From positions 124,001-188,000 of the forward strand of contig VWZL01001939.1 in assembly GCA_013396915.1 (NCBI GenBank): DNA of 64,000 nt, written 5' to 3'. This DNA is from Stercorarius parasiticus (Eukaryota > Chordata > Aves > Charadriiformes > Stercorariidae). Shown piece after piece: positions 49,009 through 60,611 of this stretch. Position 1 is the stretch's first letter. The number at the start of each line of letters is the position of its first letter. Below the pieces are notes generated by a model. That model made no database searches. It saw only the letters and a list, made by a program, of their open reading frames with translations, and had not been told where the DNA came from. The translations under genes and the position numbers were made by a program.

Positions 49009-49395
49009 GAGCGTAAGAGGGAGCAGCAGCAGAGGCAATGTGTGATGAACTGACCACAACCCCCATTCCCCATTCTCCTGTGCTGCTCAAGGGCAGGAGG
49101 TAGAGAAGATGGGAATGAAGTTGAGCCTGGGAAGAAGGGAAGTGTAGAGGGAAGGTGGTTTAAGATTTAGTTTTTATTTCTCATTACCCTATTGTGATTT
49201 GATTTGCAATAAATTAAATTAATTTCCCCAAGTTGAGTCTGTTTTGCCCATGATGGTAATTCCTGAGTGATCTCCCTGTCCTATTTTGACCCATGAGCCT
49301 TTTGTCGTATTTTCTTTCCCCTGTCCAGTTGAGGAAGAGGAGTGATAGAATGGCTTGGTGGGCACATGGCATACAGCCGAGGTCAACCCACCACA

Positions 49396-50720
49396 GGAAC
49401 CCGCATACTCTTACTCCATTTTCAAACAGAAGAGACGGATGATTTGCTAGGAAAAAAATGATTAGTTGCAAATTGTTTATTCAACTTTAATTATCAGATG
49501 AAACTGGAATAAATCATTTAGTAAAGCTCTCATAAATTTTAAGCTGCCTTGAAGCTGTAGACACTTAACATTTTCCTCTTTTTAAATGCATGTGTTTAAT
49601 TAATAAGCATATTTTGCATGTATGCCATAAATGGTTGGCTGCCTTTTATTTGACACTATGCCCCAAATTTATTACTTTCTAGTGCAAAAGCAAAAGGTTA
49701 TCATTCATAAGTTAAAATAAACTGAAATTGACGACCCTGAGACATATAATATAAATGGAAGCAGGATCGAAAACCAAATTCTGAAAGTTGCTTCATAAAT
49801 GATTCATGATTTTTCTAGAAATAGTCCATGAGCTTTTTATGACATTTTGTAAGCCCTAAAGATTTTATTACCATGAGTTCCATGCTGCTGCAGTTGTAAG
49901 TTAGTTTTGCAAATATATAAAACATATAGTTGTAAGGGCAGTAAAAACAGGCATCTTTGCCCCATGGTGCACTGTGTCTTAATTTACATCGTATTCTCAG
50001 GCATTTTTAATTAGCTGCCACATTCAACATAGAACTTAGTAGCTGATATCTTTGTTAACTAGCTAACTAGAAAAAAAAACCAAACAAAAGCCAGATAAAA
50101 ATATGGAGCTGCATCTGGACAAAGTCTTAGAGCTGATAGAGTTGCACTAAGAATTCACAAAAAACAACACATGCAATTAGTTTTCAGGTTCTTTCCCCTT
50201 ATGTAATGCATCTAAGGTCAGAGCATGACTTCAGGGACTTACTCTCCACTTTGTGTTTTACCTTTTTTGCATTGATTGTGATATTTCAAAACTTAACTTC
50301 TATTTCACAGCTATGATTGAGCAGATAAATAGTTTTGTGGAATGGCTGGTTAAGCATTTCTGACACATGTACTGTTCATGTTAATTTAAAATTGAATTCT
50401 TGCAAAAAGCTTCCTATAAGATTTCATTGTCTCTAAAAATTTCTATAGTGAAATTTTATCATTAGAGTATTTTCAGAAATCAAACCTACAGGAGGGGAAG
50501 AAAAAAATAATGTGTTGTGTTGTTTGGGGTTTTTTTTAAAGGAAGTTTTGCTTCCTCCTTTATTTACCGAGTTCTAATTTACAGCAAGAAGATAGTTTGA
50601 AGAATCTAACAGAATTAGTGCTTTTTGGAAGCAATGATAATAATATAGCATAATATACTCATTTAAGATGTGCAAAACTGGGAATTCTACTTAATCAGGG
50701 TATAAAATTTAAACTCAATG
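49396..50720. other. Gene-free stretch, nothing recognised
   Basis: AT-rich sequence after the solo LTR. Positions about 49560-49900 include homeodomain-type cores (tttaattaataagc) and stretches with the look of conserved non-coding DNA, but conservation cannot be judged here. No exon or repeat family was recognised. Confidence 0.5.
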
Positions 50721-51857
50721 AGACTGGGACACATGTGGCAAGTCACATTAGGATTCAGTCACGTGAAGTCCCTGGTGACTGGAGACAGGGAAACATTGCA
50801 CACATTTTTAAAAAAGGTAGAAAGGAGGATCCTGACAACTACTGACATGTCAGCCTCACCTCTGTGCCTTTTCTCTACATTGGAAAGATAAGGATTTGAT
50901 GGGTGGACTGCTTGGTGAATGAAGAATCGGTTGGACGGTCACATCCAGAGGGTAGTGGTCAAAGGCTCAATGTCCAAATGGAGACTGGTAACAATCACTG
51001 TCCTTCAGGGGTCTGTATTGGGACCAGTATTGTTGAATATCTTAATGACATAGTGGGATTGAGTGCACCCTCAGCAAGTTTGCAGATGACACCAAGCTGG
51101 GTGGTGCAGTTGACGTGCCTGAGGGATGGGATACCATCCAGAGGGACCTGGACAAGATCAAGAAGTGGGCCCATGTGAACCTCATGAGATTCAATAAGTT
51201 CAAGTGCAGGGTCCTGCATGTTGATTGGGTCAACCCCAGGTATCAACAGAGGCTTGGGGATGAAGGAATTGAGAGCAGCCCTTCCAAGAAGGACTTGGGG
51301 GTACTGGTGGATGAAAAACTGGACATGAGCTGACAATGTGCACTTTTGGCCCAGCCCTATCCTGGTCTGCATCAAAAGAAGCATGACCAGCAGGCTGAGG
51401 GAGGTAATTCTGCTCTTCTACTATGCTCTGGAGAGACCCCACCTCTACTACTGTGTCCAGCTCTGGAGCCTTCAGCCCAGGAAAACCATGAACCTGTCGG
51501 AGCGGGTCCAGAGGAGGGTCACAAAAGTGATCCAAGGGCTGGAGCACCTCTTCTATGAGGACAGGGTGAGAGAATTGGAGTTGTTCAGCCTGGAGAAGAG
51601 AAGGGTCTGAGGAGACTTATTGTGGCCTTTCCTTACTTATAGGGGGCTTATAAGAAAGATGGGCACAAACTTCTTAATAGGGCCTCTTGCAATATTGGTC
51701 AAGGGGTACTGGTTTTAAACTAAAAGAGGGAAAATTTAGTCTAGATATGAAGAGGAAACTTTTTACAATGAGGGTGGTGAAACACTGGAACAGGTTTCCC
51801 AGAGAAGTGGTAGATGTCCCATCCCTGGAAATATTCAAGGTCAGGTTGGATGGGTCT
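50721..51857 (+). mobile_element. CR1 LINE with internal deletion and missing 3' tail
   Basis: Plus-strand CR1 from the early RT domain ('cattttt aaaaaaggtagaaaggagg' near 50798-50830) to the C-terminal ORF2 region. The intact catalytic box FADDTKLGG is encoded from 51079. Around 50865-50875 the sequence jumps from the 'cagcctcacctctgtgcc' block to 'ctacattggaaagataagg', which in CR1 lies a few hundred bases downstream, so RT motif A is deleted. At the 3' end homology stops near 51857 at 'ggttggatggg', before the octamer tail, and the flanking sequence is unrelated. Frameshifts interrupt the reading frame. Confidence 0.9.
51079..51610 (+). pseudogene. CR1 ORF2 remnant with intact FADD box
   Basis: The FADD codons are at 51079-51090. 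Downstream, translations show '[33 protein letters not shown]' and '[19 protein letters not shown]' (51115-51333). In a shifted frame come 'RSMTSRLREVILLFYYALERPHLYYCVQLW' and 'SERVQRRVTKVIQGLEHL' (51338-51610). The order matches CR1 ORF2 after the polymerase palm. A stop directly after LDMS (51331-51333) and at least one frameshift make it inactive. Confidence 0.85.
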
Positions 51858-53095
51858 CAGTCAGTCTCCACTGATCCACGTAGTGGTGGCCTTGCTTCTA
51901 CGCTTCTTTTTTCTGCTATTTCAATCAAACTGTCTTACCTTCCCTTTGTCCGATCTCTTCTGCTTTGACAATTCTTTACTTCAGAGCATTCAGGTGATTT
52001 TTTTTCTGTTTGACTTATACATAGAGACAATTGAGACATGCACACAGTCTACCATTGCCAGAGCAATGCTCACCATTTTTCATAGTCAATGAGACTCTTC
52101 AGACACCAGGAGAATCTTGTGAATCAAGCCATTGACCACAGTTCAATCATATCTTTTAAGCATATTTTTAAATTCACCTTTATTAAGCAAAACACAATAA
52201 CCAAATTCTAAGTGCTGATGATTTCACAAGGGATTGAGCACGTGCCCAACACAAAAAGAAAAACTTCTGAATTGGGATATTAACAATGATGATATTCAAC
52301 TTTGTATGTAGGTGGCTAGTAGGTGAGTGTTATGAATGTGGTTTTTGTTTATCACTGTAATTCTCCTTACAAAACCATTTTTGCATTAAGCTGCTAGTTA
52401 CTGCCAGTGACTGCTAATTCCCATTTTTTTCACATACACCAGACAGAGAGGTTCAGTAATGTTGTCTGACTTGCAGGCCTTCCAACTGCTTGTTATGTTA
52501 TGGCAATAAAGAACAGAAATACGTGCATTGTCCACGTTCCATTCTTCACCCATAAGCATGGATGCAGAGAAGTAAATCTCTCTTTAGGGCTAATATTCTT
52601 TAAAAAAAATCTCTGTTCACATGATCATATACTGCCTGTTTTAGAAATATGGTAGTTTCTTCTGTTTGGAAGAAAAAACAAAGTTTGTGCAAAATTACTT
52701 AGAGAAAAGCTTTTTTGGCACATAACACAATCTCTGTTTTATTTTGTTTTGAATGGAACAAGAGGTATCATGTAAGACAGATGGAAAAAGATACAGTGAG
52801 AGAGATGGGAGGTGACAAAAATGGGAGCCAGTATGTAAGGCATGCAGGCTGATAGACAAACTAGATTTTCAAAAGGTATGGAAAACCTAGAGTAAAAATT
52901 GTAGCGGAATCTGTGAATGAGAAAGAAAGACAAAAGTCAAAATAACATCAAAGCAATATGAGCCTTCATATACAGAAGCATGTTGAACATATATTGTTGC
53001 AGTCATAGGTAATGGGAAGAGAATATAGAGGGAAGATGGAAAACTCATCATGGAATGAGTAGAATAAAGCAGAAATTAAATACCCGTGTATTTAT
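51858..53095. other. Gene-free stretch, nothing recognised
   Basis: AT-rich sequence between two CR1 copies. T-rich segment near 51905-52010. No exon, RNA gene or recognised repeat. Confidence 0.55.
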
Positions 53096-54240
53096 CATTC
53101 CCTCCACCTGGCAGTCAAAGCTCGACATAGGCAAAGCACAATCAAATCCTCACTCACAGTAAACTATCAAGGTGTGATGACAGACTACCATGGGATAAAG
53201 CCCCTGGAGGGAAGAGGAGACCAAGAAAGCTGGTTAACATTCAAGGGTTACCTTCTCCAAGCTCAGGAGCGATGCATCCTAACAAAGAGGAAGACAGGCA
53301 AAAACACCAAGAGGCCTGCATGGATGAACAAGGAGCTCCTGGACAATCTCAAACAGAAAAAGGAAGCCTACAGAGGTTGGAAGCAAGGGCAGGCAGCCTG
53401 GGAAAAATACAGATAAATTTTCTGAGCAGCCAAGGATCAGGTTAGCAAAGCTAAAGCCCAGATAGAATTAAGTCTGGCTAGGGACATCAAGGGCAACAAG
53501 AAAAGCTTCTGTAAGTATGTTAGTGACAAAAGGAAGACTGGGGAAAATATCTTGGAAGGAAACTACCTGGGATATGGAGAAGGCTGAGGTACTCAACAAC
53601 AACTTTGCCTCAGTCTTCACCAACAAATGCTCTAGAGAAGGCAAAGGCAGGGACTGGAAGAATGAGGAGCCACCCACTGCAGGAGAAGACCAGGTTCAAG
53701 ACCACCTAAAGAACCTGAAGGTGCACAGGTCCATGGGACCTGATGAAATGCACCTGCAGGTCCTGGGGGAACTGGTGGATGAAGTTGCTAAGCCACTGTC
53801 CACCATATTTGAGAAGCTGTGGCAGTCTGGTAAGTTCCTGCTGACTGGAAAAGGGGAAACATAACCCCTGTTTTTAAAAAGGGAAATAAGGAAGACCTGG
53901 GGAACTACAGGCCGGTCAGTCTCACGTACAGGAAAAGCGGAGAGGACTCTTCATGAGGGAGTGCAGCAATAAGATGAGGGGTAATAGTTTTAAACTGAAA
54001 GAGGGTAGATTTAGGTTAGATATCAGGAAGAAATTCTTTACTTTGAGGGTGGTGAGACCCTGGAAACCTGTTGCCCAGAGAAGCTGTGGATGCCACATCC
54101 CTGGAAGTGTTCCAGGCCAGGCTGGATAGGGCTTTGAGCAACCCGGTCTAGTGGAAGGTGTCCCTGGCCATGGCAGGGGTCTTGGAACAACATGATCTTT
54201 AAGGTTCCTTCCAGTTCTAACCATTCTATGATTCTAAGAC
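53096..54240 (+). mobile_element. CR1 LINE, internally deleted but with complete 3' end
   Basis: Plus-strand CR1. The left part (about 53096-53925) covers the ORF2 region between endonuclease and reverse transcriptase and the first RT block, ending at 'ctacaggccggtcagtctca'. The sequence then jumps near 53927 to 'aggaaaagcggagaggact', which belongs to the 3' region about a kilobase further on in the family. It continues through 'gagggtggtgagaccctgg' to the octamer tail 'ccattctatgattcta' at about 54221-54236. The RT palm, including the FADD box, is absent. The 3'-end type matches the copies at 60-63 kb and at 33-225. Confidence 0.92.
53174..53864 (+). pseudogene. CR1 ORF2 remnant, endonuclease-RT linker and first RT block
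   Basis: The frame 53174-53416 reads '[20 protein letters not shown]', '[20 protein letters not shown]' and '[12 protein letters not shown]', a linker stretch characteristic of CR1 ORF2. The frame 53517-53864 gives 'FASVFTNKCSREGKG', 'HLKNLKVHRSMGPDEMH' and '[14 protein letters not shown]', the start of the RT domain. The intervening stretch is in other frames with stops. It is the best-preserved upstream ORF2 segment in the window. Confidence 0.85.
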
Positions 54241-56930
54241 TTGGAATTACATGGTCTAACTCCATACTCACAGATGTGAAGAGCTCTCAGGAGATTACTT
54301 TGTATGTTGCTTGCTTTGCTCTTTTTTTAGTTCTTCAGGCTAAACCTCTATGCTTTCTCATCACATTCAGCATGAGAGCAGCTGACTGTGAACATGCAGG
54401 GAAAGACCTCACTGCTCTCCCAAAAGAAGCTTGGAACCATTAAGCTCTTGTTTACAATATATACACAAAACTTGATGATGATTTTGCAGGTTAAAAACCA
54501 AGGGCTTCTCATGTTTGTTATTATTATCAAAGCGATTACTTGTGCTTCCTTTTTGGTTTGCTGTATTCTCTGTTACCTGTTACATTTTGAGCAAAAGCTC
54601 TTTAGTATTAGAGTCATGGATGCATGCAAGGAAGATTCTTACCAATTTCCTTCTAATATGCTAGATAGAATCAATTATATTTATCAACAGAAAGGTTTCC
54701 TCCCATTCTTCCTCAGCCTTTTCCTGTTTGTTAGCATCTTTTCGAAAATAGCAACTCCAGAACATTTTTTCCATGCTTTCTCAACAGTGATGCATATAAT
54801 GATATAATCAGTACTCTAACTTCTTTAAAATTAGTATGACACCTATGGCTATGGTATTGCCCTAAAAAATCATGTTCAATTGCATGCCTAATTAGGGGTT
54901 TCCAGAATACATCCTCCATTATCTTGCATTAGTTGTTCCTAAGTATATTGCTTTGTACCTGATATTCTAGAATTGATTTTGTTTGAATAGCTAAATTTGT
55001 TCAAATGCATTTAGCCTCACATTTCTGTACTGTTTGCTTTTTACCTTTCTTTTGGGCTTTTTGCATCAGGAAGTTCTTTGTTACTGTATTTTCTTCCTGA
55101 CAATACTGAAAATGTATTTACTGCTCTGGAACCCAGGGAAACCACCTATTGATGATGTTTTTTCCCTGGAGATTATTTGGGAGATAGCAGTCAGTTCTCA
55201 GATCTGTTTGATGTAATAAATACTACATTTTTATTTTGGGAGAGTTTTAAAGTAAGTATAGATCTCTTCTAATAAGCTTTGTCAATGCCTTAAAAAGTCT
55301 AAGTGTATCTATGGTTACATGAGCTGCTTTTGCTGCTTGTGAAGAAGACAATGTCAAGGGAACCTCTCCAAAAATTGATATTAAAAAAGATTAGAGATGA
55401 GAGAGAAATCATTGGAAAGGGGAAAGTGAGACAGAATAATAGCTGACAGTAAAGATAGGCTAGATTTGAAAAAAAACAACTGTGGCTGAAAGCTAAGTTC
55501 ATATCTTTTATGGTCAGCTAGACAGGAAAGGGTAATACTGTCCAGAGAGAAGACATGGGCACAGTGTCTAGTGCATATATCATGGGGTATACGGTGGTGT
55601 ATATTAGGCAACTTACAAACCAGCTTGAAAAGAAGATGAAGGATCTTTTTGAACATATTATGGTTGCTCTCTTGAAAATGTGTCCAAGTTTCCCTCTGTG
55701 GACATTAGGGTCCCTGTCTTGGCCCCTGCCCTTTCCTGTTATGAAGTCAGTATCTGTATGGGACAAACACTGAAATGCTAAAAAGCACCCCTATTTCTGG
55801 TGGTACAGATGTTTATTTCTACAAGCTAGACAAAGAGCAGACAAATGCATACAGCAAAGAAGAACAAGTAAAAATACTAGAATTTTTTATCCAGATCCTT
55901 TTAACAAGGTAGTAGTCTCCAAACATTAATATTTTAATTGTCACTAATTTTAAATTGAATGCATTACAAAATGTTCCAGGAGGCTTCAGCTTTGATTCCA
56001 GAAAAGCTGGAAAGGCCTTAACTGAAATGTATCCCAGAGAAATGTGAAGAGATAAAAGAGAACAGAGGCCAATTTAGATCAGTAGGAACATAAAAAAGCA
56101 ATATCAAGCTGCAGACCCTTGAAAAATTAAACAATATGCGAGTGGGGAAGATTAGTAATGAAATAAAAATAAATAGAAGCTAGTTCCAAATCACAAAGAA
56201 GAATGAATTCTTCCTTGCAAAACATTGTATGTCAAGTAGTTACAAGTTTTTAAAATATATACAAAGTAAACAGAGTATGTGATATTTTGCCTATTCTAAA
56301 CATCAAGAAAATGGTTAGAGGGAGAGAAGACAAAAAACTGGCAGATCAGTCAATTAGCTATATACATTTTACAGAATAAGAAAGTAGCAAATCTCTCTGC
56401 TAAGAAGCATGTTCTTCTCTTGTGCTGTGGATCTCCTATTGACATGATCTTGCTTGTAGCTGCCAAAGAAAATGTTTAAATGCTTCTTTGTGTGCACATT
56501 GGCATTTAGGTCCTAGAACAAGCGAAGATCAGGAATGTGCAAAAATGGCACGGAACTCATTGTCTCCTGCCCTTTCTCTAGTCTCAGCTAAGTCTTGGAA
56601 GAAAATTATAAGACCTCCCCTGATTCACTGCTGAGAAATGGAATTATATTTTTAAATTTGAAATAGAACATGCTCATAAAAGTTTGTTGATAATAATTTA
56701 AAAAACCATTGTCAACGAAACAGCAATACAATAAAAAGAACTGCAGAAAATTAGAAATGAAAACAGCATAAAATTTGTTCAGAAAACAAGACATTGGGAC
56801 ATAATTATTCTAAAACACTGATACTGAGTATGAAAATAAGAATGAAAAAATTGGAAAGAAAAAATAAGAAAAAATCTTCAAGGTCTGTACAAGTAATGTG
56901 CATATTTGTATTAGAAAAAGGACAGCACGC
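54241..56930. other. Gene-free stretch, nothing recognised
   Basis: AT-rich. It includes a 139-codon frame at 54388-54807 that is hydrophobic and T-rich but matches nothing I know and lacks codon or splice support, and shorter frames to about 90 codons. No repeat family recognised. Confidence 0.5.
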
Positions 56931-57075
56931 TTTGGTTGGAAGGGACCTCTGGAGGTCATCTGGTTCAAACCCCTTCTCAAGAAATCTGCCATTCTCTCTC
57001 TGCAGTTCTTCATACAAGAGAAGCCCCACCCCCTTAGTCATCCTGGTGGTTCTTCACTGGACTATTTCTAACATA
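56931..57075 (-). mobile_element. CR1 LINE scrap, internally deleted
   Basis: The plus strand has 'tttggttggaagggacctct' and 'ggaggtcatctggttcaaac', the reverse complement of a CR1 3' end. It then jumps to 'cttcatacaagagaagcc' and 'cttagtcatcctggtgg', which belong about 400 bases further into the element. The octamer tail is missing. The ends are approximate. Confidence 0.78.
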
Positions 57076-60000
57076 GAACTAAAATTATCTCCTCCAGCTG
57101 AAATATACTTTTTGGTCATTAGGGCAACTTTCCAGAATGACATTGAAAATTTCAACAGAGTTCGGAGTACAAGAAAACCATCACTACCAGAAGAGTAGAA
57201 AGAAGGACTTCTGAGGAGTTAATTTTAAGAGAAGAGTAAGATTTCATAGCAACTGCAAGTATTCAGGAGACTAAACTCCAAGGAGAAAGTGGAATAATTT
57301 AGAGTGATAAATGAAGGTTAATTAGGAATAATGGACTGAAGCAAAGGACAGTGAAAATTAGAGTTCAGAGTATAAAATTTCCTTACAGAGAGAAATCTCT
57401 TAACCTCTGGTCTAACTTTCTAAGGCAGTTACAGAAACTGCTTTGCTCAGGACTATTATTACTGCTCTGAACAAAATGCTATCAGATCTTGCAGGGATCA
57501 GTGGTACATTAGCAGTGCAATGCATTAGGTGATTTGATGGATCTTTTATCTTTCTCTTTGATGATTGTGATTTTCATACCTTATTTTTCCAAAATAAAAT
57601 ACTCTTAAATATTAGGCATGTTTCATCACAGATACAGGATTAAAGAAATTGATAAAATAAATGTCCAGATGTATGCATTCTGTTATAATTTAAACAATAA
57701 AAAGAATTTGATTTGATAAAACTACTAGTTACCAGGAGCAGCCAGTGCATTGTCATAGAAACATCAGGAAATAGTTGCTATAACACCTAAGACCTGGCAA
57801 GGCAGTATAGTGTTAAAAAGAAAGCAAATTATTTAATCATCAGTAAAATCCACTGTACCTAGTTTCCTACAGATTCCCATTCTTTGTTCTCTAGAAACAA
57901 ACATCTTAGTATCATCAGACTCCTCTGTTTGCAACAGTCCCTCTTCAGTTTCTATTATTATTCTCTAGTCTTTTTTAACCTTGTCTCCTTCCTGCCTTCT
58001 CCTTCAGTCTATCTTCATGACATCTGGTCCAGTTGATCCATTGTCACATTCCTCAGGTTCCTAACTTGTCTTCTGATCTTCCCTCCTCTGTACTGACAAT
58101 AAGCCCCTTTCCATGGCCACTGTTTCACCTCCCAGTATGTCACACACCCTAACCGGAGATTTGTTCTTTTGGGTGGTCAAAAAGCTGTAGAGAGTGTAGG
58201 TATTTTGCAGCTTTGCAAGTGTTACTTGGGCAGCTGGAACAAAGGTGTGTTACTTTTTCACTTGCTTGCTGCTGAATGCAACAGGTAATGATTTAACTTT
58301 ACATTCCTTTCTCTCAATGGGCTAAGGAGTAATGACTTTGGACATCAGTTTATTACTGGTACTGTAGATCTTTCTACTGGCATTTGCTTGAGACAAGGAT
58401 CATTAAAAATGCATTTTATGCAATAGCTGATACTGCAAGTATACATTTCTGTAGGAATTCCATTGTAATGCAGCATCAGATGTTCCATTAGATTGAAGTA
58501 TTTTGTCTTAATCTTGTGTTGCCTGGTATTGCCTTAAGACAGTTGAAGCATGTCCTCTGCTTGCTTAAAGAAGTACTGAATTCCATGAATGAAAAAGTAA
58601 ACTTCTAAGGCAGTGAAATAATTATTTTAGTTTTATTATACTGAGTGCCTTTTAACAAAAAAAGTTTGTGATGATACTTTATTATTGTAGCAAACTGCCA
58701 CTGGGGAAGATAGCTACAGATGTACTTACATAAACAACTGCTGGAGTGGCCTTGTGGGAAGGTTTTTTAGAACAGCTGAAAAAAGTCAAGTTTTTTTATT
58801 GTTTTCTGTTTAAAACTGAAGCTGTAACTCTATAAGAATAATTTCTGTCAAAAAATGTCAGCCACATAAAACTATGTTGTCTTTTGCAACATAGTCTTTT
58901 CCTTTTGCAAGTCATTGTGTTTTTACATGTGAACAATAAAAATTTATTTTCCCTATGACAAAACAGAATATTTGTTTCCTAATTATATTGGATCTTTCCT
59001 GAAGATCTAAGTCTGAAGGAATTGATCAGTATCCCTCAGTCTAAGTACCTTGAAGTTCTTATATTCTTCTCTGACACTACTCTTCTCACTAATGCCTTAT
59101 CAGAAGCACAAATTTTTCATACACAATTTACTAGTTCTTCTACAGATTCCCTGGAAAAATATGCAGAGAATAAAATAGAATAAAGGAAAGGATAAAAGTC
59201 CTTACTCATAAGATACTTATGGTTCTGCTCCTAAGAACTTTATGAGGAAGCCATGAGAAGAAAAGGAATATTTGCAGTACCCAGAGACCCTCTTCCCTAG
59301 CTCCATGAAAGGTAGCAGAGTTTGTCATACTGAAGGGTGTGCTATTTAAGAACTGTGTTTCCTCACTGTTCTTTTTGGCAAATAATCTTCTCCTAAAGGT
59401 GTGCTTTTAGTGAGTTGCTTCTACTGTTACCTGCAGGAAGATCAGTTATTTCCGCTAGGACTGGAGATAACTGGCTCACTAGAATCTTTTTCCCATCTTT
59501 GCACTGTGTGTTTGCCACACTGCAAGCAATGTCACATAATGAATACTACAGGCTTTTTTTTTTTTCTTATTATTGCCAAGGGTTTGGTTTCTAGCTGTTA
59601 TTATATTTCTGCTCTGTTTTTTCTTCTCTTCACTGAGCTGAAGTATAATTACTCTCATTGCACTAAGGGTTAAGAAGTTTAATGAAGAGATGACCAAGGG
59701 TATTATTTTAGCAGCCACATTCTGCATGAGTGTCTGGATAGTACTGAGTATGAAATTAACATTTATATTATTGCCTGGTGTAAGGGTGACGCTACCTATC
59801 AACAGACTAGTTCTCTGAGCTGTAACATGGCTACAGCATACAGCAATCAGCATTTCAGTAAGCAATCCAGCGGTCAGGGCTGGATTTTTCTCTTTTTCAC
59901 AAACCTTTTTGTTACAGGGAGGATGCCAGCTTCCCTGAAAAAAACAAAAACAACAACAACAAAAACATGAAACCCAAAAAAAACCCCTAAGCGATGTTCT

Positions 60001-60611
60001 TACGGTCTTGGATATGCTTTGCCATAGACATATTGCTTGAAGTTGTTACACTTCATTTTGTTCGTTGTCAGCTTTCCATTTCCACTTAAACATAAGATTT
60101 TTTCAGATTTAGTTGACAGTCAATTTTGTTCCTATAACAAATTAAAAATCTCTTTAAAAAGAAAAGCTTTTTTCTTTGGTTGGTGGCTTCCTTTTCTTTG
60201 CTGTTTCCTACACTTACAGTTCCTTCTTCTAGCCAGAAATCATCCTTTTTGTCAAAGAATTGCAGAGACTTTAGGTCACTTAATTAGAGAAGAAAAAAAG
60301 AATTTCTCTTTCTTCAGAAGGAGAATTTAGACACATTGTCTCCCTTCCAAAAGAACAAGAAAAGCAGTCTGAAAAAAAGTAGTTTTGTTGTAAACTGCTT
60401 CTCAGAAATAGGATGGGATGAGAGGTCAGAAGTTTGAGATGCTCTTGTTTAAATGGGTAGCTGGAAAAGGGAATGTCAGAGAATAAGAGTCCAAACAGAA
60501 GCTCTGTAAGAAAGCAGATCCTGTAAAACAGAAGTCTTTAAGAAAAGCTGCTTCTCTTTATGATAATATTTCTCATGTATTTCCTTGCTATGATATCATA
60601 GCACCTCATAG
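57076..60611. other. Gene-free stretch, about 3.5 kb
   Basis: AT-rich, with a pyrimidine-rich tract at about 57880-58150, a 9-bp perfect inverted repeat at 58871-58895 (actatgttg/caacatagt, 7-base loop) and an A/C-rich simple tract at 59937-59990. Open frames up to 128 codons (59479-59865, minus) are unrecognised. Confidence 0.55.
59937..59990. repeat. A/C-rich simple sequence (CAA-type)
   Basis: Runs of AAAC, CAA triplets and AAACCC in about 54 bp, a low-complexity tract on the plus strand. Confidence 0.75.

Larger units (their letters stand above)
47939..49395 (+). mobile_element. Solo ERV LTR, about 1.05 kb after removing an assembly overlap
   Basis: Begins TGTATTGGG at 47939 and ends 'ggtcaacccaccaca' at 49395. 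The TATA box lies at about 48115-48124 and AATAAA at 49208-49213, followed by 'tgagtctgttttgcccatga'. The last 80 bases resemble the U5 end of the LTR at 44861, whereas the U3 parts differ, so these are two related but distinct families. The N at 48530 and the 402-bp overlap inflate the span; the collapsed length is 1,054 bp. No clear target duplication is visible (left flank gcatc, right flank ggaac) and no internal sequence follows. I recognise the pattern from non-galliform bird LTRs, unnamed here. Confidence 0.85.

Noticed and set aside
44861..49395. LTR at 44861 and LTR at 47939 as 5' and 3' LTRs of the same element
   Set aside because: Their U3 sequences and lengths (582 against 1,054 bp) differ. 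Only the U5 ends are similar.
54388..54807. 139-codon plus-strand open frame with hydrophobic runs
   Set aside because: T-rich sequence gives Phe/Leu/Ile runs by chance. No motif, no plausible promoter or splice sites, and no family recognised.
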